A stretch of DNA of 64,000 nt from Leptidea sinapis (Eukaryota; Arthropoda; Insecta; Lepidoptera; Pieridae). The notes below the pieces were generated by a model. It was given only the letters and a program-made list of their open reading frames with translations, had not been told where the DNA came from and did not search any database. The stretch is from the NCBI RefSeq assembly GCF_905404315.1, contig NC_066281.1:13048001-13112000 (forward strand), read 5' to 3'. Shown in pieces: positions 42,001 through 45,699 of the stretch. Made by a program: the position numbers and the translations under genes. The first letter of the stretch is position 1. Every line of letters begins with the position of its first letter.

Positions 42001-44127
42001 TGTTTACTCTTATTTTATACACTTCAATCAGTTGGAGTAGTGAAATATGTAATTGTATGTTATCTACGGTATATGTCACGGGAAGTGTTCAGAAGACCTG
42101 TCGAACCCGACTACTACTGCCTGGATCTTAATCGATTATGCACTCTGAAAACTGGAATGTAGTCAATAACGGGTTGTTTTCAGGTAGACGTGACAAGTCT
42201 TAAGTTGCCTTGACAAGTCAGGTCTACTGACGCAAAGCGAGAGAGGCGATTGTTCTCGATTGTTAGCGTGTACTTTAGTGCAAGCGTGCTGCTGTAACTT
42301 GTTCAAATATTTACGAATATATTGATATGTTTACTTTAGCAAGGGCTCATATAAAGGGAGGTTGACTTACTACTAGTAGAAAAATTTATTCAAGTATATT
42401 GTCTTAGCATCTTATTCCTAAGTTCGAGCAGTTAGTAGAGACAAAGTTTTCTTAACACTTTACAATAAAAAAAAATCCAAATGTATTAGTCATCTTGAGT
42501 GTTAAACCCCTAAAATGTGCATTCAATTTGAAAAGTGTTTTACCTCTTAACGAGGCATTCTTAGGAGATGCTGACTCCCTGATGCAGTGTGCCGCGAGAT
42601 TAGATTCATTACACAGTCTTGTGCCAGAATTCGGGGAGTCTCAAGCGAGACTGAAGAAAAACTATAATATTTGGATAATTATGGATTTCCGAAAAATGCA
42701 ATAGATTATCCATCTAACATTTTAACCATTGTGTACTCTCAAATTTTCCTCCTCTCTATGATCACCAATTAATTGTTCCCCTGTACGGTTCAGATGCTGC
42801 ACATGGCCAAGCGGCCGTTCGCTGGCGTGGTGGTGTCGGTCTATGGCGGTCGCCGCGGAGACGTTCGCCCCGTCGCCATCGAGCCCACGGCCGACGAGCG
42901 CGCTGCTGTCACCTCCGTGCTCGTCAGGTACCCCCTTTATGTTACATTCATTATTTAAATAAAACACCTTTTAAAGGATTTTGCGTAAAAGTTCCGTTTA
43001 GATAACCTTTTCAGGGGGATTGAGTGCTGTTGAAATAAGTCAAAATTTACAGACACTGTCACTAAATTTTGCTCAAGACCATATCTACAGCAAATACCAC
43101 CTGCTAGGCAAGAAATAGCGCTAAATTTTTTAATGGCAACAATGACAAATACTCTCTTGACTCATTTAAATGATTTATTTATGTTTTATTTAAATGTGTG
43201 TCAAAGAAAATGCTAATATTACAAGAACGTGCTTCCCGTGACTTTTATTTTAGATACCTACCGATACTGATATTTAAGCATCTCACGTACACGAAACCAA
43301 TTTTACGTATTTGGTGTTCTGAGTATGAGAATTTCTCTTTCGCTGCCTATTGTGTTTTTAAGTAAAATGCGTTATACTTTAAATATACGTAAGGGTTAGT
43401 AACCCTTTTATATTTTCTGCGACTAACCGTCGAGATAGAGTTAGGTATTTAGCGGCAGATAGAAGGACTTCACCTATTTATATATAATATTTATTAACCA
43501 TGTGCAAGAACTATGTTTTAATAAATAACATGAGTAAATAATTTGAAATGACTACGTACCAACTTATAGCAGTACTTGCGCTAGGTTTACCATCAAAAAG
43601 TTGAAAACAACCTACTAAACTTAAGGTATTTTTCCTCTCAAGATCTTAGAATTTGGCTGGACAGTTTCAGACACGATCCTATAGATTTCATATTGTTTTC
43701 TATTCTATGGTTCAGGAAATAAATCATCATTTTCAGCTATGTCTGGGATAGTGTTACCTTATATATTAGCAGTGGAAATATTCTAAGCAATAGTTGTGTG
43801 ATACAGCGTATATACCTTAAAATGGGGGTGCTACCCCTCCATCTGACTTTATAATTTACAGTCCATTCTCTACGTAACACTTTACTTGACTCTTTGGCTA
43901 TCGAGTGGTATAATTTAACTTTTTAATGTGGACAATTAGTTTGAAAACTCAGAATACCCACATTTAGACTTCTCTATAACATTCATGTATTTATTCTAAA
44001 ATGTATCATCCTATACAGGTTACCCGGAGGTCTTCGCGCCCCGGTACGAATGGCTCTCGCGTCCGCGTTAGTTTTGGTGACCCGAGCGCCCCCCACCCGG
44101 CCGCGACACAGAAGAACATTCTCGTGA
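2858..44127 (+). CDS. Megf8: MEGF8 orthologue, complete, 20 coding exons
   Basis: Large single-pass cell-surface protein. Coding exons: 2858-3031, 3126-3317, 4156-4382, 5716-5907, 7830-7929, 13638-14077, 15719-15883, 18311-18681, 23151-23287, 24914-25136, 28877-29415, 29570-32795, 34305-34469, 35078-35691, 37346-37594, 38770-39047, 40172-40419, 41352-41992, 42794-42927, 44019-44127. All junctions are GT-AG and phase-compatible; they sum to 8,424 nt, or 2,807 residues plus stop, close to vertebrate MEGF8 (about 2,800). Order: signal peptide (1-30), CUB (about 32-145), EGF, first kelch propeller (about 225-625), PSI, a cysteine-poor stretch, PSI repeats, calcium-binding EGF (about 1157), laminin-EGF, second CUB (about 1330-1460), EGF, second kelch propeller (about 1545-1920), PSI, EGF, laminin-EGF, transmembrane helix (about 2687-2709) and a tail of about 98 residues. 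Two CUBs and two propellers separate MEGF8 from attractin, which has one of each. In vertebrates MEGF8 works with MOSMO and MGRN1 to restrain Smoothened; the same role here is inference. Confidence 0.95.
3126..3317 (+). CDS. Megf8: Megf8 exon 2: CUB1 core
   Basis: Encodes the CUB core, with the conserved CEWLIKA and ECSYDYVFVYDGDS segments. The acceptor is TGTGCAG and the donor GTAAGT, both phase 0. Confidence 0.93.
4156..4382 (+). CDS. Megf8: Megf8 exon 3: end of CUB1, EGF-like repeats
   Basis: Begins with MLILLYSDTNYVLDGF, the end of CUB1, and continues with two cysteine-rich EGF-like units (CPNNCTGRGLC, CPNLCSGNGQC). The donor is GTAAGT in phase 2. Confidence 0.93.
4418..4497 (-). mobile_element. 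LINE 3' end fragment in Megf8 intron 3
   Basis: Its complement reads GGATGAGGGTAGCACAGGCC and then a phrase close to the RTE-type ORF2 end seen at 52600-52830. It begins 36 bp after the exon 3 donor. Confidence 0.5.
5400..5545 (-). repeat. tRNA-derived SINE, family 1
   Basis: On the minus strand the head is tRNA-like: an A-box-type GGTTGGCTCAGTTAGA and a B-box-type GGGTTTGAGTCCC. The body follows with the shared TTCATAAAATT-type junction. Related pieces are at 14195-14290, 18741-18794 and 63697-63775. Confidence 0.65.
5716..5907 (+). CDS. Megf8: Megf8 exon 4: end of EGF and first kelch blade
   Basis: Completes the EGF (KKGYSGESC across the junction) and then gives a kelch blade with TAVYVNHTDSLYVFGGYD. 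The donor is GTAAGT after TACAG. Confidence 0.92.
5936..6015 (-). mobile_element. Fragment of Helitron-like element
   Basis: Matches the 3' end of the 10.2-11.3 kb elements (TTCTGTACATAATAAATAAA) about 30 bp after the exon 4 donor. Confidence 0.5.
6020..7630. other. Megf8 intron 4 sequence without recognised features
   Basis: AT-rich intronic DNA. No coding potential or known repeat seen. Confidence 0.45.
7637..7677. repeat. Perfect 17-bp inverted repeat
   Basis: TGAATATCAGTGAAGTG (7637-7653) is followed by a 7-nt loop and its exact complement (7661-7677). It would form a stable hairpin in the transcript. It does not match another repeat in the window. Confidence 0.85.
7830..7929 (+). CDS. 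Megf8: Megf8 exon 5: kelch linker
   Basis: A 100-bp exon joined by AG|A to exon 4 (RFSTSQWYDENGK) and ending ACAAAG|GTGAGT. It is too short to recognise alone; frame continuity and good splice sites support it. Confidence 0.85.
8180..8385 (-). mobile_element. LINE 3' UTR-type fragment
   Basis: Contains the CCCGCTGAGTTT...TTCTCAGG...CTGAGGCA signature, which recurs in the opposite orientation at 11825-11935. Transcribed from the minus strand it gives ACTCAGCGGGC near the end. Identified only by internal repetition. Confidence 0.4.
8625..9826 (-). mobile_element. Mariner-like element with degenerate transposase
   Basis: Terminal inverted repeats CGAGGGCTGCACTAAA(A/T)G... are about 28 bp long and flanked by TA on both sides. 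The minus strand encodes a D,D34D-type transposase in pieces. The frame 9096-9623 has the helix-turn-helix region, GRPKTAVT and SGDESWIYAY. After a frameshift near 9150-9175, the frame 8840-9175 has HHDNASSHT and YSPDLSPN. A stop follows LRG, then a conserved tail ends in EYFEKQ. The N terminus is also damaged, so it is not autonomous. Confidence 0.92.
8840..9623 (-). pseudogene. Mariner transposase remnant
   Basis: Two overlapping minus-strand frames together cover most of a mariner transposase (usual length about 345 aa). All three catalytic aspartates are recognisable (SGDES, HHDN, YSPDL), but the frame breaks near 9150 and stops after KNKLRG. Part of the element at 8625-9826. Confidence 0.9.
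9980..10200. other. Intronic sequence, nothing recognised
   Basis: No repeat or coding signal identified. Confidence 0.4.
10211..10559 (+). mobile_element. Non-autonomous Helitron-like element
   Basis: Starts near AAATCTCGTGTCACAATG and ends GTCTGTCGGGGCAGCTAGT. CTAG-T ends are typical of Helitrons. Internal landmarks (CATGGAGTGCAGTTTGGTCC, TATGAGAGAATTTA) recur in the copies at 10597, 10963 and 39587. It has no open reading frame. Confidence 0.65.
10597..10964 (-). mobile_element. Non-autonomous Helitron-like element, inverted copy
   Basis: Same family as 10211-10559 in the opposite orientation: ACTGACCCGAAATACG at the left, ACACTGGATTTATATA at the right. It is separated from the first copy by a short (TA)n run. 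Confidence 0.65.
10963..11304 (-). mobile_element. Non-autonomous Helitron-like element, third copy
   Basis: Begins CTAGCTGACC directly at the end of the previous copy and runs to GGACACTGGATT. It lacks part of the internal TATGTCC region. Confidence 0.65.
11825..11935 (+). mobile_element. LINE 3' UTR-type fragment
   Basis: Shares the CCTGAGAAACTCAGCGGG signature with 8180-8385 in reverse orientation, next to a TTTTTATTC-rich stretch. Confidence 0.4.
11940..12240. other. Intronic AT-rich sequence, nothing recognised
   Basis: No coding or repeat signal seen. Confidence 0.4.
12241..12525 (-). mobile_element. Helitron-like fragment, second subfamily
   Basis: Begins ACTAGCTGACCCGGCAAACG, the reversed CTAG-T end, and includes ATCGGTCCAGCAATTTCAGA. 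It differs internally from the 10.2-kb family. Confidence 0.55.
12813..13022 (-). mobile_element. Helitron-like fragment, second subfamily
   Basis: Begins AACTAGCTGTACCGGCAAAC, close to 12241, followed by a short body ending in ATTAATAGGATAATAGG. Confidence 0.5.
13185..13570. repeat. Uninterrupted copy of the repeat that holds the mariner
   Basis: Aligns with 8440-8624 joined to 9827-9970 and carries a single TA where the mariner sits in the other copy. Confidence 0.75.
13638..14077 (+). CDS. Megf8: Megf8 exon 6: kelch blades
   Basis: Encodes an insect-variable insert (PIGNSSSLFNL) and then kelch blades with YGHSACAYGNGFIIYGGK and HTLTAVKDELYLFGGS. The acceptor is TTTTTCAG and the donor GTGAGG. 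The intron before it (7930-13637) is the longest in the gene and is full of transposons. Confidence 0.92.
14190..14290 (-). repeat. SINE family 1 fragment
   Basis: Shares AAATTTGAAAACAAAATTTT, CGTTCCGTGCGAGTGCTCTT and GAGCTAACCGTTCGAGTGAC with the copies at 5400 and 63697. Confidence 0.6.
14715..14817 (-). mobile_element. Helitron-like fragment
   Basis: Contains CTGCACTCCATGAAATAATC and AACATCAGGACACTGGATTT, the 5' part of the 10.2-kb family in reverse. Confidence 0.6.
14857..15449. mobile_element. Harbinger-like MITE with TAA target duplication
   Basis: The ends AGGCCGGAACGCATTAGCGC and (complement of the right end) AGGCCGGACCGCACTAGTGC are inverted repeats and extend further as GC-rich sequence. 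TAA flanks both sides (14854-14856 and 15450-15452), as in PIF/Harbinger. There is no transposase. Its interior includes a LINE-like 3' end. Confidence 0.8.
15045..15235 (+). mobile_element. LINE/SINE 3' end inside the MITE
   Basis: Contains TTGAAAAGAGTGGCC and GAGCTCTACTTTTTCCGAA and ends GAATAAAGTTTATTTGACTT. A reversed match to its central part is at 37800-37945. Confidence 0.55.
15719..15883 (+). CDS. Megf8: Megf8 exon 7: kelch blade
   Basis: Encodes VVAHTAVYHERTNSILVYGG, a standard kelch blade. The acceptor, TATTTCAAG, has A before AG. The donor is GTACGG. Confidence 0.9.
15984..16289 (-). repeat. SR300 repeat copy 1
   Basis: Local name for a repeat of about 300 bp. The sense strand runs from CCAGTGGGAGGCTCC to TTATTTTCATAAAAAA; this copy is reversed. 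It contains the stem arms AGTGCCGCT... and the GGCGCC block. No open frame or tRNA-type B box. Confidence 0.8.
16500..16812 (+). repeat. SR300 repeat copy 2
   Basis: Sense orientation, with an A-rich tail at 16803-16812. It carries all conserved hairpin arms. It is inverted relative to copy 1, 210 bp away. Confidence 0.85.
16996..17254. repeat. Large fold-back repeat, arms of about 115 bp
   Basis: 16996-17114 and the complement of 17140-17254 align along most of their length (ATCTACGCCCAT / ATCTACACCCAT; TCATCCAAACGAGTGTTGTA / TCATCCAAAGGAGTGTTATT). The loop is about 25 bp. It has no coding potential; probably a fold-back MITE. Confidence 0.8.
17284..17337. repeat. 20-bp inverted repeat
   Basis: GGTATTAAAACACGAATGTG and the complement GGTATTTAAACACGAATGTG (one mismatch) flank a 14-nt loop. 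Confidence 0.85.
17556..17647. repeat. 33-bp inverted repeat
   Basis: ATAAATGATTTGAGTTTTCT at the left is repeated in reverse complement at 17628-17647. The match extends through (T)A(C/G)TGTTAATTC with two mismatches. The spacer is about 26 bp. Confidence 0.85.
17833..18149 (-). repeat. SR300 repeat copy 3
   Basis: Reversed copy; starts TTTTTTTATGAAAAT and ends AGCCTCCCACGGGTA. It lies about 160 bp upstream of Megf8 exon 8. Confidence 0.85.
18311..18681 (+). CDS. Megf8: Megf8 exon 8: kelch blades
   Basis: Encodes ERAFHTATVIGNYLVVFGGY and a closing blade with STLLIVGGYHGNVNG. This matches the vertebrate MEGF8 order closely, including the HLGCHAW motif. The acceptor is TTTGCAG. Confidence 0.93.
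18741..18794. repeat. Perfect 21-bp inverted repeat made of SINE body sequence
   Basis: ATAAAATTTGAAAACAAAAT plus T at 18741-18761 and its exact complement at 18774-18794 are separated by 12 nt. The arms match the SINE family 1 body, so two oppositely oriented fragments probably met here. Confidence 0.85.
18900..19065 (-). mobile_element. LINE 3' end fragment
   Basis: Resembles the tail of the 39060/45420 LINE family: a (GGGGGCAAACGGGCAAA) start, then a CACAACACCAGGGGT block. Degenerate. Confidence 0.45.
19290..19423 (+). repeat. tRNA-derived SINE, family 3, interrupted by a LINE
   Basis: Has an A-box-like AGCGGTAACGCCC and a B-box-like GGCTTCGAATCTC. It ends at GCGTCCATAGATTTA, the target duplication of the LINE, and resumes after 22138. 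Confidence 0.5.
19546..19878 (-). pseudogene. LINE ORF2 C-terminal remnant
   Basis: Encodes LKWQWAGHIARFTDRRW and TGRPKQRWADDIV, the C-terminal signature of this non-LTR clade, ending GVHNQSYIE. It overlaps the end of the endonuclease frame in a different phase, which marks the deletion point. Confidence 0.85.
19806..20531 (-). pseudogene. LINE ORF2 endonuclease remnant
   Basis: Apurinic-endonuclease fold: KICTFNVKSL, IIGLSEVRR, HGVGFLVKKE, ISLIQAYAPT and VIGDFNAKIG are its landmark motifs. After about residue 205 the sequence shifts into the C-terminal LINE region in another frame; reverse transcriptase is absent. Confidence 0.85.
20828..21394 (-). CDS. LINE ORF1 protein
   Basis: 188 residues, uninterrupted. 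The N-terminal half is a coiled coil (heptads in KIKEQMSLQTKQITESV and VIEENEMLKTKVETLLHKI). The middle is an RRM-like domain (KRRYNLILFGINE, KTRPVLVSFTSIWKRN) as in L1/Jockey ORF1 nucleic-acid chaperones, followed by a basic C-terminal segment. A further basic open stretch lies downstream at about 20640-20790. Part of the element at 19424-22123. Confidence 0.8.
   Translation of the reverse strand: MKNQMDLLLEKIKEQMSLQTKQITESVTKSVLESIDMKLASVIEENEMLKTKVETLLHKIDYLEDNKRRYNLILFGINETQQQGSLLDYTRTLIEKESKISIQPYEINTVQRLGAKGKKTRPVLVSFTSIWKRNLILKNKNKKENRTKSTITIKEDFSKEVLLKRKELMPQLLQERERGKIAYLVKDK
22241..22538 (-). repeat. SR300 repeat copy 4
   Basis: Reversed copy with a shortened first hairpin (one arm partly lost at 22318-22350). 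Ends AGCCTCCCACTGGTA. Confidence 0.8.
22815..23114 (+). repeat. SR300 repeat copy 5, adjacent to Megf8 exon 9
   Basis: Sense copy from CCAGTGGGAGGCTCC to TTAAAAAAAC. Its tail ends about 37 bp before the exon 9 acceptor, so the branch-point region may lie in or beside repeat DNA. Confidence 0.85.
23151..23287 (+). CDS. Megf8: Megf8 exon 9: PSI domain start
   Basis: Encodes LLAYVVPSW and then PECLADPECGWCSADD, a PSI (plexin-semaphorin-integrin) cysteine pattern. It is flanked by CTTACAG and GTAAGT. An SR300 repeat ends about 37 bp upstream of the acceptor. Confidence 0.92.
23387..23645 (+). repeat. tRNA-derived SINE, family 2
   Basis: The tRNA-like head has an A box (TAGCCGAGTGGTTAGCGA) and B box (GGATTCGAATCCC). 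The body has ATGGATGTTTGTTTCCGAGT and CATAACACAGGCTATATATG, ending in (TAT)n. Its cloverleaf is imperfect and a long body follows, so it is a SINE rather than a tRNA gene. Confidence 0.75.
23650..24910. other. Megf8 intron 9 remainder, AT-rich, nothing recognised
   Basis: A possible retroposon tail (AATAAAGGATTTATTTATTT) lies near 24342. No coding signal. Confidence 0.4.
24914..25136 (+). CDS. Megf8: Megf8 exon 10: PSI domain
   Basis: Encodes CGGICPALGDCQSCLIHG and LHQCSWCVQNARC, matching the MEGF8 PSI region. The acceptor is TTTTTAG. The donor is GTATTT after GACG. Confidence 0.91.
25165..25880 (+). mobile_element. LINE ORF2 C-terminal fragment with pentanucleotide tail
   Basis: An open stretch starts about 30 bp after the exon 10 donor and runs to a stop at 25724 (…LCDALVLSKLNYCDVVYG, RLQNACARFCWNI, NCWNNLPPPLRLL), the end of a Jockey/CR1-type ORF2. 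After a 3' UTR it ends in repeated TATTC at 25855-25875. The 5' part is truncated, as is usual for LINE copies. Confidence 0.85.
26202..27727 (-). mobile_element. Tc1-like transposon with TA target duplication
   Basis: The ends CACTGGCCTGCAAAAGTAAG and (complement) CACTGGCCTTCAAAAGTAAG are inverted repeats with TA outside each. The minus strand encodes a Tc1-type D,D34E transposase split by a frameshift near 26770-26860. It is one of the best preserved DNA elements in the window. It lies within Megf8 intron 10. Confidence 0.93.
26445..27427 (-). pseudogene. Tc1-like transposase, frameshifted
   Basis: The frame 26855-27427 starts MPLSVEECARIMAFLELG. It has the paired-type helix-turn-helix region, GRPRCTSAREDRYI and the first catalytic FADESR. 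The frame 26445-26771 has the second aspartate (LMHDNARPHTA) and the glutamate (SRIPDLNPIEHAWGEL). About 30 codons between are out of frame. The full-length family is about 340 aa. Confidence 0.9.
27903..28367. repeat. Fold-back element with arms of about 155 bp
   Basis: 27903-28060 and the complement of 28212-28367 share long blocks: CTTATGCAAACCTTTACCTT, TTAATATTAATAAAATA and GTGCCAAGCC. The 151-bp spacer holds a GCCACGCGTG / CACGCGTGGC pair. No coding sequence. Confidence 0.85.
28410..28690 (-). repeat. Unclassified repeat beside the fold-back element
   Basis: Ends with CCTCCTCCTTTTTGAAGTCG; the GACTTCAAAAA motif is shared with the arms of the fold-back at 27903-28367, so both probably belong to one composite element. 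Confidence 0.5.
28877..29415 (+). CDS. Megf8: Megf8 exon 11: region between PSI repeats
   Basis: Corresponds to the vertebrate segment that begins GWWG and contains LTFLRYQQPADWNHPD. It has several N-glycosylation sequons and few cysteines. The donor is GTAAGT. Confidence 0.92.
29570..32795 (+). CDS. Megf8: Megf8 exon 12: PSI, EGF, laminin-EGF, CUB2 and second kelch propeller
   Basis: One uninterrupted 3.2-kb exon. It carries PSI repeats (CMLCLSDAACGWC), a calcium-binding EGF starting DVDECGLGLHDC, laminin-type EGFs, the second CUB, an EGF pair and the second kelch propeller (RFGHSLVADRRGLWMFGGY and later blades), ending in a PSI-like CKWC-type segment. The donor is GTGAGT. Confidence 0.95.
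32988..33660 (-). mobile_element. LINE ORF2 3' remnant with internal insertion
   Basis: The minus strand at 33462-33653 encodes LLLYGCEAWTIKGDLRKRLE, the late reverse-transcriptase region of an RTE-like LINE. 32990-33140 encodes the ORF2 end (WLRKIREWTG then AAELF). About 300 bp of unrelated sequence (33145-33455) separates them. Confidence 0.7.
33665..34300. other. Rest of Megf8 intron 12, nothing recognised
   Basis: No coding or repeat signal seen. Confidence 0.4.
34305..34469 (+). CDS. Megf8: Megf8 exon 13
   Basis: Encodes ECVPTAESC and CEQCEFNKCSWTRLIKREG, matching the vertebrate CEQC...CMWTRQFKR segment. The acceptor is TTTTTTCAG. Confidence 0.91.
34626..34667. repeat. 18-bp inverted repeat in Megf8 intron 13
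   Basis: GTCCTCCCAAATACTGGT and the complement GTCCTCCCAGATACTGGT (one mismatch) flank the 6-nt loop ATAATC. GC content is well above the surroundings, so the hairpin should be stable. Confidence 0.85.
35078..35691 (+). CDS. Megf8: Megf8 exon 14: PSI pair and start of calcium-binding EGF
   Basis: Encodes YDLTDLFNWTC, two PSI units (one with HCGWCAIDGANGEGVC) and the first half of an EGF (PENECENNHHQC). An SR300 copy begins about 10 bp after the donor. Confidence 0.93.
35701..36005 (-). repeat. SR300 repeat copy 6, next to the exon 14 donor
   Basis: Reversed copy starting TTTTTTTTACGAAAATAAGG only about 9 bp after the exon 14 donor and ending GCCTCCCACTGGTCA. Confidence 0.85.
36590..36860 (+). 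mobile_element. LINE ORF2 C-terminal fragment
   Basis: Encodes YQLGHANRLNAVPHSLKKTF and SPRVYNKLPDYITSV and stops at 36808; typical of the end of a CR1/Jockey ORF2. Confidence 0.7.
37346..37594 (+). CDS. Megf8: Megf8 exon 15: EGF and laminin-EGF
   Basis: Completes the calcium-binding EGF (PTGYECVCGRGY) and starts a laminin-EGF. It is markedly GC-rich compared with the 5' exons. The donor, GTTGGT, is weak but in frame with exon 16. Confidence 0.9.
37800..37945 (-). repeat. LINE/SINE 3' fragment related to the MITE interior
   Basis: Its complement contains ATATATTGGATGCAT, TTGAAAAGAGTGGCC and GAGCTCTACTTTTTCCGAAC, as at 15005-15150. Confidence 0.6.
38370..38440 (-). repeat. SINE family 2 remnant
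   Basis: The complement reads CGACGACCCAGTTAGCGACC with a B-box-like GGTTCGAAGTCCC. Degenerate. Confidence 0.4.
38770..39047 (+). CDS. Megf8: Megf8 exon 16: laminin-EGF
   Basis: Encodes GSQCEKCKPNFVGDP, a spacer with SADIEEYYRDAGG, and ARCERCIEGYF. The donor is GTGAGT. A LINE 3' end lies about 12 bp beyond it. Confidence 0.92.
39060..39330 (-). mobile_element. LINE 3' end (family with TTKLWN...FPGRYDMG)
   Basis: Minus-strand ORF2 end: VRFSRSFLARTTKLWNGLP and VFPGRYDMGTFKKS. The 3' terminus (complement of TTTTTTTTTATAGAAAAGGA) lies 12 bp after the exon 16 donor. Related copies: 45405, 49810 and 55780. Confidence 0.8.
39587..39911 (+). mobile_element. Non-autonomous Helitron-like element
   Basis: Same family as 10211-10559: starts near AAATCCAGTGTCCTGATG and ends CTGCCGGGTCAGCTAGT. 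Some internal deletions. Confidence 0.65.
40172..40419 (+). CDS. Megf8: Megf8 exon 17: laminin-EGF
   Basis: Encodes CECHGHGDTCDPVTGEKC and CWRYQCVKCRDLYMGDP, the last laminin-EGF of the ectodomain. The donor is GTGAGC. Confidence 0.92.
40584..40713 (+). repeat. SR300 repeat copy 7, internally deleted
   Basis: Retains the head (GCTCCTTTGCACAGGATGCC) and the tail (ATCAGCTGAACGTC to ATTTTCATAAAAAA). About 180 bp in between is missing, including both hairpins. Confidence 0.8.
40950..41170 (+). mobile_element. LINE reverse-transcriptase N-terminal fragment
   Basis: Encodes KSCGPDGIAPIVLRTC and GVIPDSWKSALVHPIPK, the start of the reverse transcriptase in BS/Jockey-type LINEs, with one frameshift in the middle. 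Confidence 0.75.
41352..41992 (+). CDS. Megf8: Megf8 exon 18: stalk, transmembrane helix
   Basis: Encodes the membrane-proximal domain (NVDIRVIVDVTQGAVDLYMS) and the helix LFVFFSVFFSCFFLFLAACV, which is almost identical to vertebrate MEGF8. The basic stop-transfer sequence KAKQAADVRRARRRH follows. Confidence 0.96.
41993..42793. other. Megf8 intron 18, nothing firmly recognised
   Basis: A 69-codon open frame at 42495-42704 has no family resemblance and no splice support; probably non-coding. Confidence 0.4.
42794..42927 (+). CDS. Megf8: Megf8 exon 19: cytoplasmic tail with MAKRPFA motif
   Basis: Begins MLHMAKRPFAGV. It aligns with the vertebrate MASRPFA motif, known to recruit the E3 ligase MGRN1; here the serine is lysine. 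Confidence 0.93.
42928..44018. other. Megf8 intron 19, nothing recognised
   Basis: AT-rich; no repeat or coding signal seen. Confidence 0.45.
44019..44127 (+). CDS. Megf8: Megf8 exon 20: C terminus and stop
   Basis: Encodes LPGGLRAPVRMALASALVLV, matching the vertebrate LPGG...LGSALV end, and stops with TGA at 44125-44127. It is shorter than the vertebrate end, which has an extra glycine-rich tail. Confidence 0.9.
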
Positions 44128-45385
44128 TGTGCGCAAGGAGCTAGCACACACGCACAATAATTGTAGCTCATACATAGGTTATAATTTATAGTGGGATATA
44201 TGAGGTCCTACAACCGATGCCTTCATACTTCCTAGGCAAAAAATTCATCGGCAAGGCCTCTAGATTGCTATCAAATGTATGATTATGTAAACATACATAT
44301 TAAAATTGGGATTATCAAACTATGTATGTTAAATTATGAAAATATTATAGTGTCATTTACTTGACTGCTGCTATTTTGGCTGCTCCGATATAGAATCTAT
44401 ATCACCTACTCAATGCTCTTAATAGAAACATATTGCAGCTTCGTTTTAATGTATAATCATCAATCTGTAGCATTATAAATTATTGATAGTGTACATTCGA
44501 ATTTTACAATAATTTATACTCATTCCGATTAAGTTTATTTTATATATAAAAAAGAAACAATATCAAATTTCCACAGGGCATGTTTTATGATTCTGTTATT
44601 TTATTTGATTGATTTTTATATGATCTGATTTATTTGGCACTACTTACAAATGTTAAGGCCGCACTGTCTTTTATTATTTTTAATAACAGCAGTACAAATG
44701 TACCTTTTCTTGTTGCCATGGCTTTGAACCATTAGCTATTATTGTCTGTATTAGAGAGTATACTGTAAAGTAGAATTTTTTTATTATATATTTATAACAT
44801 AATAGTTGATAATGATATAACGCGCTCATAAAACCTACGTAATTAATTAAATTCGCATGAAATGTTGTGGCATAGTTAATTTCATGTATGTTATATTTGA
44901 ACCGCATTGGTTTCTATAAAAATCAGAAATTTTTTAAGTAGGTAGTTATTATAAATAATTTATATGATCAGTTTACATTGTTACACATTTTGTGGTTTAC
45001 TATCCAATATGTAGCATGAGATGAACTATTTCATGCCCACCAAGCCAAAGCAATCACATATAGTTTGCAAAAATTGAGCGGGTTGTGAATAGTCCATTGT
45101 AGCAAATGCTGTTGTTTATTTCAAAAGTTTATTATGCCATGTTGTGTATGTTATTTGTAAGTTTAATCATACCTTTAAATTTACTATGTTTTTTGGGTAC
45201 AGTATACCCATGGTAGCTTATTGTTGCTTGTGTTGGTAACACTGCACTGCTTCTTGAAGAAATTTCTCACATGAACTTATACACTAGCAAATATTTGCAT
45301 GAAGCAATTTATAGCCCTTAACACAACATTCATCTTTTGACACAAATGTGAAATAGTTCATTTGACTTTTCTCCTCTCAAGTAAA
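44128..45385 (+). other. Probable Megf8 3' UTR / downstream region
   Basis: No open frame of note. Several AT-rich stretches. The polyadenylation site could not be assigned. Confidence 0.4.
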
Positions 45386-45404
45386 TAAAAAATGTATACA
45401 CACA

Positions 45405-45690
45405 TTAAACATGGATGGATGTGTGGCGGTCCTCCACAGTGCGGTTTTCAAGGAGCTTTCTTCCACATACTACAAAGTTGTGGAATGAGCTTCCTTGTGC
45501 GGTGTTTCCGGGACGATACGACATGGGTACCTTCAAAAAAAGCGCGTACACCTTTCTTAAAGGCCGGCAACGCTCCTGTGATTCCTCTGGTGTTGCAAGA
45601 GATTGTGGGCGGTGGTGATCACTTAACAACAGGTGACCCGTACGCTCGTTTGTCCTCCTATTCCATAAAAAAAAACAGTAATGAATTTGT
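45405..45690 (+). mobile_element. LINE 3' end, same family as 39060
   Basis: Encodes VRFSRSFLPHTTKLWNELP, VFPGRYDMGTFKKSAYTFLK and GRQRSCDSSGVARD, then ends TTCCATAAAAAAAAAC. It shares the GTGATCACTTAACA segment with the other copies. Confidence 0.8.
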
Positions 45691-45699
45691 AAATTTTAG

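Noticed and set aside
42495..42704. A small gene or alternative Megf8 exon (69-codon open frame)
   Set aside because: No family resemblance and no good splice sites, and the known exons 18 and 19 join in frame without it.
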